A DNA stretch of 64,000 nucleotides from Thermodesulfovibrio thiophilus DSM 17215 (GTDB taxonomy: Bacteria; Nitrospirota; Thermodesulfovibrionia; Thermodesulfovibrionales; Thermodesulfovibrionaceae): the NCBI RefSeq assembly GCF_000423865.1, contig NZ_AUIU01000011.1, forward strand, positions 248,001-312,000. The letters are read 5' to 3'. The translations under genes and the position numbers were made by a program. Numbering within the stretch: position 1 is the first letter of the stretch; each line of letters starts with the position of its first letter. The notes under the pieces are model-generated. The model did not search any database and was not told where the DNA came from. It saw only the letters and a program-made list of their open reading frames with translations. Positions 27,827 through 39,248 of the stretch are shown here, piece by piece.

Positions 27827-28555
27827 TTATTTTTTCTTCGATTCAATCAAGTTAATTGCTTCTTTTAGGTTCACTGTTCCATGATAGAGAGCTTTACCAA
27901 TTATCACTCCCCAGAGACTTTCAATTTCTGAGAGTCTAATTATATCGTCAATTGACGACACTCCTCCCGAAGCAATAACGGGAACTTTTACAGCTTCAAC
28001 AACAGCTTTTGTAGCTTCAATATTCGGACCTGATAGCATCCCATCCCTCGATATATCAGTATAAATTATTCCCCAAATACCATAGTCTTGCATCTTTATA
28101 GCAAACTCTGTTGCTTTAATATCTGTAACTTCAAGCCATCCTTTAACAGCCACAAATCCATTTTTTGCATCTATTCCAGCTATAATTTTGTCCGGGAATC
28201 TTTTGCATACATATTTTGTAAAATCAGGATTTTCAACCGTCACTGTTCCGAGAATAACCCTGTCAACTCCTGCCATAGACAGAAGCTCGATATCTTCTAA
28301 TTTTCTAATACCTCCACCAACCTCAATGGTTCCATGAAATGTTTCCCTGATTTTTTTTATGGCTGGAAGGTTCTGAATCTTGCCTGATTTTGCTCCATCA
28401 AGATCAACAACATGAAGTACTTTTGCTCCTTCGTTCTGCCACTTTAACGCAGCTTCCTCAGGATTATTGTAATAAACAGTAATATCATGAAATTTGCCCT
28501 GACGAAGTCTTACACATTTGCCATCTTTTAGGTCAATTGCTGGAATTATATGCAT
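27827..28555 (-). CDS. hisA: Phosphoribosylformimino-5-aminoimidazole carboxamide ribotide isomerase
   Basis: 242 residues from ATG 28555, the family N-terminus IIPAIDLKDGKCVRL; an open frame upstream to 28618 lacks support. The catalytic aspartates are those in AIDLKDG and YTDISRDGM, and the phosphate-binding GGGIRK and SGGVSS loops are clear. It performs the Amadori rearrangement in histidine synthesis. There is no Shine-Dalgarno sequence at normal distance; TATACT (28566-28561) ends 5 bases before the ATG, suggesting a leaderless message. It is not adjacent to other his genes. Confidence 0.94.
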   Translation of the reverse strand: MHIIPAIDLKDGKCVRLRQGKFHDITVYYNNPEEAALKWQNEGAKVLHVVDLDGAKSGKIQNLPAIKKIRETFHGTIEVGGGIRKLEDIELLSMAGVDRVILGTVTVENPDFTKYVCKRFPDKIIAGIDAKNGFVAVKGWLEVTDIKATEFAIKMQDYGIWGIIYTDISRDGMLSGPNIEATKAVVEAVKVPVIASGGVSSIDDIIRLSEIESLWGVIIGKALYHGTVNLKEAINLIESKKK

Positions 28556-28727
28556 TTTGTAGTATAACATAACCTTCCGGTACTGAATGGATAAGCCTGT
28601 TAATGTGTTAAAGATCATCTTTGCATTAAATTATAATAAGATGAGGAAATTATAACATCTTCAAATTTTTTAAACAGTTTTTATCAAATCGCACCTTAAG
28701 GATTTTTTATGGTATATTTAAACAGAG

Positions 28728-29249
28728 ATGAAAAAAATTGTATTAATTTTGGCAGGCTTGATAAGTGTAGGTATCTTACTTTTAGTCATTGATTATATGG
28801 ATAAGGAGTCCCCAATAAAGGTAAAAATCTCAATGGAAGGTTCAGTTTTTAAAAACGCTGAATTTATTCAGAAGAAAGATGGTCAGTTAAAGCTAAAGCT
28901 TGCATCTGATGAAGCCTTTATGAGTGATGATGGGAAATTTATGGATTTGAAAAATCTTACAATGTTTTTTCCTGATAAAGAGTTTACAGTAAAAGCTCAG
29001 CGAGGCTTTTACTATCCTGAAACCGGTAATCTTACCCTGAGCGGAGGCATTGAAGGATTTTCAAAGAATTACACAGTTTATGGTACAGAAGCATACTGGA
29101 GTCCAAAAGAAGGAACTCTTTATTCAGAGAAACCACTTAAGATTGAAACTAAAAAATTTTCTGTCAATGGTAATTCTGGAAAAGCTAATGCTGATTTAGT
29201 AGAACTAAATAAAGGGGTGGTGGCAATTGTATACGCTAATAAGAAGTAG
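28728..29249 (+). CDS. lptC: LPS export bitopic protein LptC
   Basis: 173 residues with one N-terminal membrane helix (about 3-22) and a periplasmic beta-jellyroll domain (LptC/YrbK type). With LptA it forms part of the bridge carrying lipopolysaccharide to the outer membrane, so a Gram-negative envelope is implied. It begins the lptC-lptA-lptB-rpoN-hpf-rapZ run. No clear Shine-Dalgarno sequence precedes it; TATATT at 28713-28718 ends 9 bases before the ATG. Confidence 0.88.
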   Translation: MKKIVLILAGLISVGILLLVIDYMDKESPIKVKISMEGSVFKNAEFIQKKDGQLKLKLASDEAFMSDDGKFMDLKNLTMFFPDKEFTVKAQRGFYYPETGNLTLSGGIEGFSKNYTVYGTEAYWSPKEGTLYSEKPLKIETKKFSVNGNSGKANADLVELNKGVVAIVYANKK

Positions 29250-29712
29250 CCTGATATTTTTAGCTTTTTTTGTTCTGATTATCAATCCAATTTTTGCTGA
29301 GGAGAAAAAAGAAACATCAGAGCCCATTATAATAACTTCGAAGACTCTTATTAATGACAGTAAGGCAAAAACAGCAACTTTTGAAGATAATGTTGTTGCT
29401 AAAAGAGGCGAGGTTACTTTATATGCAAAGAAAATGATTGTTTATTATGAGGATGAACAGAAAGATGGAAGTATCAAAATGATTGAAGCAATTGGAGATG
29501 TAAAGCTTATAAAAGGTGATAGAGTTATAACTTCCCGTAAGGCAACTTATTATCCTGAACCAGAAGAAAGAGTAATCTTTACAGGAGAACCGAGAGCAAC
29601 AGAAGGGAAAAATCTTGTTACAGGAGAAACAATTACGTATTTTATGAAAGATGACAGATCACTGGTGGAAAAAAGTAAGGCTTATTTAAAAGAGAAAAAA
29701 ACCGAAAAATGA
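29227..29712 (+). CDS. lptA: LPS transport periplasmic protein LptA (OstA-like)
   Basis: 161 residues starting at TTG 29227 inside the end of lptC; AAAGGGGTGG at 29211-29220 supports this unusual start. A signal peptide ends near IFAEE (about residue 25). The rest has the repeated beta-strand pattern of OstA domains (TATFEDNVVAKRGEVTLYAKKM, VITSRKATYYPE). It would form the periplasmic LPS bridge. It overlaps lptB by 4 bases. Confidence 0.9.
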   Translation: MYTLIRSSLIFLAFFVLIINPIFAEEKKETSEPIIITSKTLINDSKAKTATFEDNVVAKRGEVTLYAKKMIVYYEDEQKDGSIKMIEAIGDVKLIKGDRVITSRKATYYPEPEERVIFTGEPRATEGKNLVTGETITYFMKDDRSLVEKSKAYLKEKKTEK

Positions 29713-30446
29713 GTAACACTTTAAAAGTAGAAGAATTAAAAAAGAGTTTTGGTAAAAAGGAAGCTGTTAAAGGCGTTAGCTTCAGTGTGCATAGTGGTGA
29801 GGTTGTTGGACTATTAGGCCCAAATGGTGCTGGTAAGACAACCACTTTCTATATGATGATTGGAATAATAAATCCTGATAGTGGGAATATTTTTCTTGAT
29901 GACAAAAATATCACATCAATGCCCATTTATGAGAGAGCGAGGCTTGGTATAGGATATCTTCCTCAGGAACCTTCTATATTCAGAAAATTAACAGTCAGGA
30001 ATAACTTGAAGGCTGTTCTTGAGATTAAATATGATGGTAATAAAGAAGCAATGCAGAGGATTGATGATGAGGTTAATCAACTTCTTGAGGAGTTTAATCT
30101 TACCGAGTTTGCCGATAGAGAAGGTTATAAACTTTCAGGCGGAGAACGAAGAAGGGCTGAAATTGCAAGGGCAATTGCATTGAGACCTATTTTTATGCTT
30201 TTTGATGAACCTTTTGCCGGCATAGACCCTCTGGCTGTGGTTGAATTAACCAAGACCATAAAACAGCTTAAAAACAGGGGAATAGGCGTAATAATAACTG
30301 ACCATAATGTTCGAGAGACTCTTGCTATAACTGACAGAGCGTTTATAATACACAGCGGCAAACTCCTTGCTGAAGGCTCTCCTGATACGCTTGTTAACGA
30401 CCCTGTTGTAAGAGAAGCATATCTTGGAGAGGAGTTCAGATTATAA
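29709..30446 (+). CDS. lptB: LPS export ABC transporter ATPase LptB
   Basis: 245 residues, a complete ABC ATPase: Walker A GPNGAGKT (about 36-43), Q-loop, signature LSGGERRRAEIARA, Walker B MLFDEPFAGIDP and the switch His in ITDHNVRET. The closest family is LptB, which powers LPS extraction from the inner membrane. The membrane partners lptF/lptG are not in this window. It overlaps lptA and ends one base into rpoN. Confidence 0.95.
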   Translation: MSNTLKVEELKKSFGKKEAVKGVSFSVHSGEVVGLLGPNGAGKTTTFYMMIGIINPDSGNIFLDDKNITSMPIYERARLGIGYLPQEPSIFRKLTVRNNLKAVLEIKYDGNKEAMQRIDDEVNQLLEEFNLTEFADREGYKLSGGERRRAEIARAIALRPIFMLFDEPFAGIDPLAVVELTKTIKQLKNRGIGVIITDHNVRETLAITDRAFIIHSGKLLAEGSPDTLVNDPVVREAYLGEEFRL

Positions 30447-31861
30447 TGGCACTTGAACAGCGAGCAGATTTAAGACTAACTCAAAAACTTGCACTTACAC
30501 CTCAGCTTCAACTTCAGCTAAAACTTCTTCAGTTGCCACAGCTTGAGTTAAGTCAGTATATTCAGCTTGAATTAATGGAAAATCCAATGCTGGAACTCGA
30601 TGAGGATCTTGAAAATATTCAGGAAAAAGAGCAGACAGTAGAGGAATCCGATGAACCATTGGCTGTTGATAAATTAGAAAAAATAATGATAGATGACTAT
30701 TTCACTGAAAGAGCAGATGATGGAAGAGACCTTGGATATTTTAATCTTGGCATAGAAGAAAAACCATCGTTTGAACTTTTTTATTCAACAACAGATGATT
30801 TATGGCAACATTTGTTGTGGCAGTTAAGATTGAGTAAAGCTCCGGATAAAATAAGAGTGGTTGCAGAGATGGTTATAGGAAATATTGATGAGGACGGGTA
30901 TCTTAAGGCAACAGAAGAAGAAATAGCAAAAATGTCTGAAACAGATATTGAATCTGTAAAAAAAGCTATTGAAGTTGTTCAGGGATTTGATCCAGCCGGA
31001 GTAGGTGCCAGAAATCTTAAAGAATGTTTAATTTTACAGATAAGAGCACTTGAATTGGAAAATACAATCATTAAATCTGTGATTGAAGAATATCTTGATG
31101 ATATAAAAAAGAAAAAGTATGAGCATATTGCCAGAAAATTAGCTATTTCAATTGATGAAGTTATAAAGGCTGTTAAAATTATAGAAAAGCTTGAACCTAG
31201 ACCCGGTAGAAACTTTTCTAAAACAATGGTAAATGTTCCAGTCCCGGATGTTTATGTAAACAAAGTTGAAGGTCAATATCAGATCATATTGAACGATGAA
31301 GGAATTCCAAAATTACGATTGAATAAACTTTACAGACAGCTTTTTACAGAAAAACAACTTCAGACTCAGGAAAGAAAATATCTAAAAGAAAAGTTTAAAA
31401 ATGCAGTTGAGTTTTTAAAAAGTTTAGAGCAGAGAAATAAGACAATTTACAGAGTAACAGAGAGTTTACTCAAATTTCAAAAAGATTTTTTTGATAAAGG
31501 AGTAAGTTATTTGAGGCCTCTTAATTTAAGAGATGTTGCAGGTGAGCTTGGACTTCATGAAAGCACTATAAGCAGAGTAACCTCAAACAAGTATCTTGCA
31601 TGTGAGCACGGTATATTTAATTTTAAATTTTTCTTCAGTAATGCTTTATCTTCAAATCAAGGGAATGTCTCTACTACCCTTGTAAAAGAATTGATTCAAA
31701 ACATTATCAACGAAGAAAAAGCAGAAAATCCTCTTTCTGATAAAGAAATTGCAGAGATACTTCAGAAACGGGGGATAGATATTGCCCGTAGAACTGTTGC
31801 AAAATATAGAGAAGAACTTAAGATACCACCAAAGCCTTTAAGAAAACTAAAAAAATATTAG
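30446..31861 (+). CDS. rpoN: RNA polymerase sigma-54 factor
   Basis: 471 residues. The Gln/Leu-rich activator-contact region I (residues 1-50) is followed by an acidic linker, the core-binding region (about 110-300), an HTH with HESTISRVTSNKY and the RpoN box ARRTVAKYREELKIP near the C-terminus. It directs transcription from -24/-12 promoters with an AAA+ activator. Placement after lptB and before hpf and rapZ is a widely conserved order. Start and lptB stop overlap (TAATG). Confidence 0.96.
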   Translation: MALEQRADLRLTQKLALTPQLQLQLKLLQLPQLELSQYIQLELMENPMLELDEDLENIQEKEQTVEESDEPLAVDKLEKIMIDDYFTERADDGRDLGYFNLGIEEKPSFELFYSTTDDLWQHLLWQLRLSKAPDKIRVVAEMVIGNIDEDGYLKATEEEIAKMSETDIESVKKAIEVVQGFDPAGVGARNLKECLILQIRALELENTIIKSVIEEYLDDIKKKKYEHIARKLAISIDEVIKAVKIIEKLEPRPGRNFSKTMVNVPVPDVYVNKVEGQYQIILNDEGIPKLRLNKLYRQLFTEKQLQTQERKYLKEKFKNAVEFLKSLEQRNKTIYRVTESLLKFQKDFFDKGVSYLRPLNLRDVAGELGLHESTISRVTSNKYLACEHGIFNFKFFFSNALSSNQGNVSTTLVKELIQNIINEEKAENPLSDKEIAEILQKRGIDIARRTVAKYREELKIPPKPLRKLKKY

Positions 31862-31872
31862 GGAGGAAAATG

Positions 31873-32394
31873 ATGAAAATAACCATTAGAGGCAAGAATA
31901 TCGATGTTACAGAAGCATTGAGGCAGTATATTGAAAAGAGAATAAGCAAATTTGACAAATTTTTAAATGACCAGTCAGAAGCGGTGGTAACAATAAGTAC
32001 CGAGAAGTTTACACATAAAATAGATGTTCTTTTAAAAGTAGATGGACATTTAATTCAGGCTGAAGGGAAAACTGAAGATTTATACTCAGCAGTTGACCAG
32101 GTTGTAGAAAAACTTGAAAAACAGATTTTAAAGTATAAAGAAAAGATTCAGGACAAAAATAAAAAAGAAACTATAAAATATCCATCCACATCTCAAGGGA
32201 AACCCGAGTCTCCCAAAGGAATTGTCAAATATAAAAAATTTGATTTAAGACCGATGTCTCCTGAAGAAGCAGTTGATCAGATGGAACTTTTAGATAAAGA
32301 TTTTTTTATGTTTATCAATTCCTTCACAGGAGATGTTAACGTGGTATACAGAAGAAAAGACGGCAACTACGGATTAATTGAACCTGCCAGATAG
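31873..32394 (+). CDS. hpf: Ribosome hibernation promoting factor, long form
   Basis: 173 residues (174 if the adjacent ATG at 31870 is used; GGGAGG at 31861-31866 is better spaced for 31873). The N-terminal S30AE/RaiA domain (about 1-100) is joined by a linker to a C-terminal dimerisation domain (about 115-173, with DLRPMSPEEAVDQM), as in long HPF. It pairs 70S ribosomes into inactive 100S particles in starved cells. It lies between rpoN and rapZ. Confidence 0.93.
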   Translation: MKITIRGKNIDVTEALRQYIEKRISKFDKFLNDQSEAVVTISTEKFTHKIDVLLKVDGHLIQAEGKTEDLYSAVDQVVEKLEKQILKYKEKIQDKNKKETIKYPSTSQGKPESPKGIVKYKKFDLRPMSPEEAVDQMELLDKDFFMFINSFTGDVNVVYRRKDGNYGLIEPAR

Positions 32395-32408
32395 GTTGGA
32401 ATATTGCT

Positions 32409-33260
32409 TTGCCCCTTGAAAAATTTATAATAATAGTAACAGGGCTTTCCGGAGGGGGGAAAACTGTTACTATTAGAACGCTTGAGGATATAGGTTTTTT
32501 CTGCGTTGATAATTTGCCACCTCCTGTTATTCTTGAATTCCTGGGAATGTTGAATGAATTCAGCAGTTTTAGAAATATTGCAATTGGAATTGATATCAGG
32601 GCTCAGCAATTTCTTGAAAAAGCGACTGAAGTTCTTAAAAAGATAAAAAATCTTTATAAAACCGAAGTTCTATTCATGGAAGCTGACGATGAAACGATTC
32701 TTTTACGGTATAAAGAAACAAGAAGGCCACACCCTCTTTCAGGGTTGTATAACGATTTGCTTAAGGCAATCAAGCAGGAAAGAGTTTTACTTTATCCTAT
32801 TCGAAGTTGTTCAGACCGGATTATTGATACATCCAACTTTAATCCTCATGCATTGAAGTTTTTAATCCGCTCACTATATGGAGCAGAAGAGATATCTCCT
32901 TCAGTAACTGTTATGTCCTTTGGTTATAAAAAAGGAATTCCTGCAAATGCAGACCTGGTGTTTGACGCAAGATTCCTGCCAAATCCTTATTTTGTTCCTT
33001 TTTTAACAGATTTGAATGGAACAGATGAGGAAGTAAAAAACTTTGTATTAAAGCAGAATGAAACAGTAGAATTTTTAAAATATATAAAAAATTTTTTGAA
33101 TTATGCACTTTCAGGGTATAAAAAAGAAGGTAGACCTTATATAACAATAGCAATTGGATGCACAGGAGGAAAGCACAGGTCAGTGGTTATAGCAGAAGAG
33201 ATAGCAAGATATTTGAGAAGCCTTTTTGTAAATTCTGTGGTGATTCACAGAGATTTATAA
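32409..33260 (+). CDS. rapZ: RapZ-family nucleotide-binding protein
   Basis: 283 residues with Walker A GLSGGGKT (residues 12-19), the CVDNLPP motif and the C-terminal GCTGGKHRSVVIAEEIA motif. In E. coli the homologue binds small RNA and guides RNase E on GlmZ; whether that holds here is unknown. The start is taken as TTG 32409; another TTG at 32415 is possible, and the Shine-Dalgarno sequence is weak. It is the last gene of the rpoN run. Confidence 0.92.
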   Translation: MPLEKFIIIVTGLSGGGKTVTIRTLEDIGFFCVDNLPPPVILEFLGMLNEFSSFRNIAIGIDIRAQQFLEKATEVLKKIKNLYKTEVLFMEADDETILLRYKETRRPHPLSGLYNDLLKAIKQERVLLYPIRSCSDRIIDTSNFNPHALKFLIRSLYGAEEISPSVTVMSFGYKKGIPANADLVFDARFLPNPYFVPFLTDLNGTDEEVKNFVLKQNETVEFLKYIKNFLNYALSGYKKEGRPYITIAIGCTGGKHRSVVIAEEIARYLRSLFVNSVVIHRDL

Positions 33261-33262
33261 GT

Positions 33263-33303
33263 AAATTTTAAGAAGACCATAAAAATTTAAAATCTTAAAA
33301 TTT
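33263..33303. repeat. AT-rich perfect inverted repeat upstream of the ATP synthase promoter
   Basis: An 11-base repeat AAATTTTAAGA (33263-33273) is matched by its exact complement TCTTAAAATTT (33293-33303), with a 19-base loop. It starts three bases after the rapZ stop and ends one base before the -35 box of the atp promoter. It could be an operator, a weak terminator of rapZ or chance in AT-rich DNA. Confidence 0.5.
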
Positions 33304-33304
33304 C

Positions 33305-33333
33305 TTGACAAAATAAACTCTGTATGGTATGCT
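33305..33333 (+). promoter_or_regulatory. Promoter of the ATP synthase operon
   Basis: A consensus TTGACA at 33305-33310 and TATGCT at 33328-33333 are separated by 17 bases. The predicted +1 near 33340 leaves a leader of about 45 bases with AGGTGGGG before the atpF' ATG at 33387. This is the best sigma-70-type promoter in the window. Confidence 0.75.
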
Positions 33334-33386
33334 TTTTTGCAGTTGTTTTTCAAGGTCAAAAAAATCTAACAGAAAGAAGGTGGGGT

Positions 33387-33806
33387 ATGTTAGAATTCAA
33401 CAATTGGTTTTTTGTGTTAATGGTTCAATTCTTTATTCTAATGTTTATTCTTAATGCTATCCTATTTAAACCCATGATGGAACTTTTCAGACAGAGAGAG
33501 CAAAAAGTTAAAAGTGCTCTTGAAGAAGCTCAACTGATGAATGAGAAAAAAGAAAAAGCAATTGCTCAGATGAATGCAGATTTAGCTCAGGCAAAAGCTC
33601 AGGCAAAGCAGATTATTGATGCTCTGAGGGAAGAGGGGCTTGCTTATCAGAGAGACGTTGTTTCTAATGCTGAGAAGGAGGCTGTTCAACTGATTGAAAA
33701 AGCAAGAGCAGAGATTAAAGCTGAAACAGAAAAGGTAAGAACTATGCTCAGGCAGGAGATTGTGAGACTTTCTGAAGAGATTGTCAATAAACTGGTAAAG
33801 GTTTAA
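33387..33806 (+). CDS. atpF': ATP synthase F0 subunit b'
   Basis: 139 residues from ATG 33387 (AGGTGGGG just upstream; earlier in-frame starts lie inside the promoter). One N-terminal membrane helix (about 6-26) is followed by a long charged coiled coil typical of subunit b. A second b-type gene follows, so this pair forms a heterodimeric b/b' peripheral stalk as in photosynthetic bacteria, many deltaproteobacteria and relatives. Confidence 0.88.
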   Translation: MLEFNNWFFVLMVQFFILMFILNAILFKPMMELFRQREQKVKSALEEAQLMNEKKEKAIAQMNADLAQAKAQAKQIIDALREEGLAYQRDVVSNAEKEAVQLIEKARAEIKAETEKVRTMLRQEIVRLSEEIVNKLVKV

Positions 33807-33817
33807 ATGGAGGCAAT

Positions 33818-34384
33818 ATGAGAAAATTGATTGTTTTAATATCCATAATGATAGTAATGATTGCATCTTCAGCAATTGCTGCTGAGTCAGAACATGCTGG
33901 AGGTAGTTTAAAAAGCTGGATTTATCAGATTATTAACTTTGCTGTGCTGGTATTTATTCTGGTTAAATTTTTAGGTAAACCAATGAAAAATTACTTTGCC
34001 CAGCGGAAAGAATTAATAGAAAAGAGCATCAGTGAATCTCAACAGGCTAAAGAACTTGCTCAAAAAGCACTTCAGGAAGTAGAAGAGAAACTTAAATTAA
34101 AAGATAAAGAAGTTCAGGATATTCTTGATACTGCTAAAAAAATTGGTGAGCAGGAGAAAGCGCAGATTATTCAAGACAGTGAAAAATTAAAAGAAAAAAT
34201 TCTTGAGCAGGCAAAGACGAATATAGAATTTGAGGTGAAAATGGCTAAGGATGCTTTAAGGCTCGAAGCTGCGGAGCTTGCAATCCAATTGAGTGAACAA
34301 AAACTAAAAGAGAAAATCACACCTGAAGAGCAAGAAAAGCTTCTTCAGGAATCAATAAAAATAATTGAGGAGCGGAAAAATTGA
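33818..34384 (+). CDS. atpF: ATP synthase F0 subunit b
   Basis: 188 residues. A signal-peptide-like helix (residues 3-22, ending AIAAES) precedes the membrane helix at about 35-52, then a long coiled coil to the C-terminus. Such N-terminal extensions are known in b subunits of related operons. It forms the stator stalk with b' and delta. GGAGG lies four bases before the ATG, and the 3' end overlaps atpH. Confidence 0.9.
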   Translation: MRKLIVLISIMIVMIASSAIAAESEHAGGSLKSWIYQIINFAVLVFILVKFLGKPMKNYFAQRKELIEKSISESQQAKELAQKALQEVEEKLKLKDKEVQDILDTAKKIGEQEKAQIIQDSEKLKEKILEQAKTNIEFEVKMAKDALRLEAAELAIQLSEQKLKEKITPEEQEKLLQESIKIIEERKN

Positions 34385-34926
34385 GAAAGGTCAGAGGTGC
34401 AAAGGCAAAAAAATATGCAAAACAATTTTTAAACTTGGTATCTCTCGATCAGGTTCCTGAGATTGTTGACAAGTTAAATTTAGTAGCAACTTTAATGAAA
34501 AAGGATAAAAATTTTAGAAACATGCTTGCATCTCCTTCATTTAATGACGAAGAGAGATCAAATGTGATTGGTTATTTATGTGAAAAATTATCTCTTTCAG
34601 AGGAAGTGAAAAAATTTCTAACTTTTCTCAGTAAAACAGGGGTTTTAATAGGACTGAATGAAATCATCAGATATATTAATACGCTTTATATGGAGCTGAA
34701 AAAGAAAGTAAAGGGCATTGTTATTTCTGCTGTTGAACTTCCTGAAAGCTATAAGCAAAAAATAATTGAATCCCTTAAAGCCGTTACTGACAGAGAAGTC
34801 GAACTTCAGTATGAGATAGATCCTTCATTAATCGGTGGAGTGAGAATCAAGGTGGGAAGTACAATGTATGATTTGAGCATAAAAGGCCAGTTGGGTCTTT
34901 TAAGAGATAAGCTTATAAAGGGGTGA
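34381..34926 (+). CDS. atpH: ATP synthase F1 subunit delta
   Basis: 181 residues starting at TTG 34381 in a TTGA overlap with atpF, with GAGGAGCGG upstream. It has the helical N-terminal OSCP domain and the C-terminal [13 protein letters not shown] region followed by [14 protein letters not shown], diagnostic for OSCP/delta. It connects the b/b' stalk to the alpha subunits. Confidence 0.93.
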   Translation: MRKVRGAKAKKYAKQFLNLVSLDQVPEIVDKLNLVATLMKKDKNFRNMLASPSFNDEERSNVIGYLCEKLSLSEEVKKFLTFLSKTGVLIGLNEIIRYINTLYMELKKKVKGIVISAVELPESYKQKIIESLKAVTDREVELQYEIDPSLIGGVRIKVGSTMYDLSIKGQLGLLRDKLIKG

Positions 34927-34932
34927 GAAACT

Positions 34933-36441
34933 ATGGAACTTAAGATGGAAGAAATTAGCGAGTACCTTAAAAAGCAGATTGCTGATTTTGAGAAAAAAGC
35001 TGATGTCAGCGAAGTTGGAATTGTTACCTCCATTGGTGATGGAGTTGCAAGAATTTATGGACTGGATAACTGCATGGCTTCCGAGATGCTTGAACTTCCA
35101 AATGGTGTTTATGGAATGGCTCTGAATCTTGAAGAGGATAACGTAGGTGCTATCCTTTTCGGTGAAGATAAACTTGTTAAAGAAGGTGATCTTGTAAAAA
35201 GGACAGGGAGAGTTATGGAAACCCCTGTTGGTGAGGAACTTATCGGAAGAGTAGTTAACGCAATCGGTATTCCAATTGATGGTAAAGGTCCAATTAATGC
35301 AAAGAACTTCAGAAAGGTTGATGTTATTGCTCCTGGTATTATTAAACGTCAACCAGTTAAAGAGCCACTTCAGACAGGTCTTAAGGCAATAGATGCGATG
35401 ATTCCTATAGGTAGGGGACAGAGAGAGCTTGTTATTGGTGACAGACAGACTGGGAAAACAGCTATTTTGCTTGATACCATTATCAATCAGAAAGGTCAGA
35501 ATTGTATATGTATATATGTTGCCTGTGGACAGAGGCGACAGAGTGTAGTGCAGGTCGTTGAAACATTGAAGAGATACGGTGCTATGGAGCATACAATAAT
35601 TGTGGCAGCAACCGCATCCGAACCAGCATCCATGCAGTATCTGGCTCCATATGTTGGCTGTGCAATAGGTGAGTATTTTAGAGACAAGGGAATGCATGCA
35701 TTGGTTTGTTATGATGACCTTACAAAACAGGCATATGCTTATAGACAGGTTTCATTGATTCTTAGAAGACCTCCAGGAAGAGAGGCATATCCTGGAGACG
35801 TATTCTATCTTCATTCAAGATTACTTGAGAGAGCAGCCAAGCTTTCGGATGCAGAAGGTGGTGGTTCACTTACAGCGCTCCCTGTAATTGAGACCCAGGC
35901 AGGTGACGTTTCTGGATATGTTCCAACAAATGTTATTTCCATCACTGACGGTCAGATATATCTTGAGCCAGAACTTTTTTATGCTGGTGTTCGTCCTGCA
36001 ATTAACGTAGGTCTTTCTGTTTCACGTGTTGGCGGTGCTGCTCAGATTAAAGCGATGAAGCAGGTTGCTGGAATGTTACGTTTAGATCTTGCTCAGTATA
36101 GAGAACTTGCCTCATTTGCTCAGTTTGCAGCAGACCTTGATAAAACAACAAGGGGACTTCTTGAAAGAGGTCAGAGAATGGTGGAGCTTCTCAAACAGGA
36201 TCAATACGTACCAATGCCTGTTGAAGATCAGATTATGTTGATTTTTGCAGGAACACAGGGTCATCTTGATGATTTACCTGTTTCAGCAATTAAATCTTTT
36301 GAGCAGGGATTCTTAAGTTTTATAAGAAGCCAGAAGGAAGACCTCAGGAAGGAAATTAGAGAAAAGAAAGAGCTCGATGATACTCTTAGACAGAGAATTA
36401 CCGATACTATCTTAGAGTTTAAAAAGACTTTTCAGGCTTAA
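34933..36441 (+). CDS. atpA: ATP synthase F1 subunit alpha
   Basis: 502 residues. Walker A GDRQTGKT lies at about 169-176, and the alpha signature [17 protein letters not shown] near residue 355. It is the non-catalytic nucleotide-binding subunit of F1. GGGGTGAG precedes the start. A 265-codon open frame runs antisense over it and is treated as a shadow. Confidence 0.97.
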   Translation: MELKMEEISEYLKKQIADFEKKADVSEVGIVTSIGDGVARIYGLDNCMASEMLELPNGVYGMALNLEEDNVGAILFGEDKLVKEGDLVKRTGRVMETPVGEELIGRVVNAIGIPIDGKGPINAKNFRKVDVIAPGIIKRQPVKEPLQTGLKAIDAMIPIGRGQRELVIGDRQTGKTAILLDTIINQKGQNCICIYVACGQRRQSVVQVVETLKRYGAMEHTIIVAATASEPASMQYLAPYVGCAIGEYFRDKGMHALVCYDDLTKQAYAYRQVSLILRRPPGREAYPGDVFYLHSRLLERAAKLSDAEGGGSLTALPVIETQAGDVSGYVPTNVISITDGQIYLEPELFYAGVRPAINVGLSVSRVGGAAQIKAMKQVAGMLRLDLAQYRELASFAQFAADLDKTTRGLLERGQRMVELLKQDQYVPMPVEDQIMLIFAGTQGHLDDLPVSAIKSFEQGFLSFIRSQKEDLRKEIREKKELDDTLRQRITDTILEFKKTFQA

Positions 36442-36469
36442 ATAAAATCTGAAGTTAGGGAGCTGTTAA

Positions 36470-37354
36470 ATGCCAACATTAAGAGATATCAGAAAACAAA
36501 TAAAAGCAATACAGGGAACAAAAAAGATTACCTCTGCCATGAAGATGGTGGCAGCAGCCAAGCTTCGTAAAGTACAGGATAGCATGCTCAGATACAGACC
36601 ATATTCTACGAAGATGCAGCAGATTTTAGCAGATCTTTCTGGAGCAGTTGAGACAAGAGGTGATCTTCCGCCATTGCTTTTAAGAAGGCCTATAAAAAAT
36701 GTGGAAGTTATGGTTATTACGTCTGATAAAGGACTCTGCGGAGCTTTTAATACAAATATATTGAGATATACAACAAAAGAAATAGATCGACTGAAAAAAG
36801 AAGGATTTAATGTTACAATTTCAGTTGTTGGTAGAAAAGCGAGGGATTATTTTAAAAGAAGAGAAGTTCCTCTTAAAAATATATGGACGGGGATTTCGGG
36901 AAAACTTCAATATACTCACGCACAGATGATAGCTCAGGAGATGATTAATTCATATATTGATGAGATGATTGATGAGGTTTTGGTTATATATAATGAGTTT
37001 AAATCTGTAATCTCTCAACGAGTTGTAATTAATAGAATTTTACCTGTTGGTAAAATCTCTTCTGAATCATCTGAACAGCAGGGGTTTTTCCCATTTACAT
37101 ATGAGCCTGCTGCGCCAGAATTATTTGCAATGCTTCTACCCATTTATATAGAAATTCAGATTTATCGTGCTCTTTTGGAATCTCAGGCAGCAGAAGAAGC
37201 TGCAAGAATGACAGCAATGGATAACGCAACGAAGAACTGTGATGAGTTGATAAGAAAGACAACTCTTCTTGCTAACAAAGTAAGACAGGCATCTATTACA
37301 ACAGAACTTATGGACATAGTAGGTGGTGTTGAAGCTTTAAAACAAGGTGAATAA
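36470..37354 (+). CDS. atpG: ATP synthase F1 subunit gamma
   Basis: 294 residues with the typical N-terminal rotor helix (RDIRKQIKAIQGTKKITSAMKMVAA), a central domain beginning VMVITSDKGLCGAFN, and the C-terminal helix ending RQASITTELMDIVGGVEAL. It forms the rotating central stalk. GTTAGGGAG precedes the start, within the atp operon. Confidence 0.97.
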   Translation: MPTLRDIRKQIKAIQGTKKITSAMKMVAAAKLRKVQDSMLRYRPYSTKMQQILADLSGAVETRGDLPPLLLRRPIKNVEVMVITSDKGLCGAFNTNILRYTTKEIDRLKKEGFNVTISVVGRKARDYFKRREVPLKNIWTGISGKLQYTHAQMIAQEMINSYIDEMIDEVLVIYNEFKSVISQRVVINRILPVGKISSESSEQQGFFPFTYEPAAPELFAMLLPIYIEIQIYRALLESQAAEEAARMTAMDNATKNCDELIRKTTLLANKVRQASITTELMDIVGGVEALKQGE

Positions 37355-37360
37355 AATTAA

Positions 37361-38806
<1,446 letters not shown>

Positions 38807-38824
38807 TTAAAAGGAGTGTATGGA

Positions 38825-39247
38825 ATGGAAAACAAATTGAAGTTGGAAGTTATAACTCCTTATGGGGAATTAATAAACGAAGATGTTGATGAAGTCTATA
38901 CCACAGGAGCCGAAGGTGACTTTGGAGTTTTGCCTGGACATTGTCCTTTCTTAACTGCCATAAGAATTGGTTCACTTTCATACAAAAAGGAAGGACAGAC
39001 TTATTATCTTTTTGTTAATCGAGGATATTGTGAAGTACTAAATGACAGGGTTCTTGTACTGGTCGGCAGTGCGGAGAGAGTAGAAGAAATTGATGTGGAA
39101 AGAGCAAAAGCAGCACTGGCACGTGCCGAGGAAAAAATTCGTAAGGCTCAAGCTGGCGAAGCAGATATTGACCTTGCAAGAGCTCAGGCAGCACTTGAAA
39201 GAGCAACAATAAGGGTTCAATTGGCAACTAAGCTGATTCCAAAATAA
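38825..39247 (+). CDS. atpC: ATP synthase F1 subunit epsilon
   Basis: 140 residues from ATG 38825 (AAAGGAG spaced eight bases; a GTG at 38816 overlaps the Shine-Dalgarno sequence). An N-terminal beta-sandwich (residues 1-85, containing GAEGDFGVLPGHCPFLTAI) is followed by a helical hairpin. It completes the operon: the membrane a and c subunits (atpB, atpE) are absent from the window on both sides, so they must be encoded elsewhere. Confidence 0.95.
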   Translation: MENKLKLEVITPYGELINEDVDEVYTTGAEGDFGVLPGHCPFLTAIRIGSLSYKKEGQTYYLFVNRGYCEVLNDRVLVLVGSAERVEEIDVERAKAALARAEEKIRKAQAGEADIDLARAQAALERATIRVQLATKLIPK

Positions 39248-39248
39248 T

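Noticed and set aside
34900-35697. 265-codon open frame on the - strand over atpH/atpA
   Set aside because: It is antisense to the highly conserved atpA, has no ribosome-binding site and gives an implausible composition rich in Asn, Ser and Cys.
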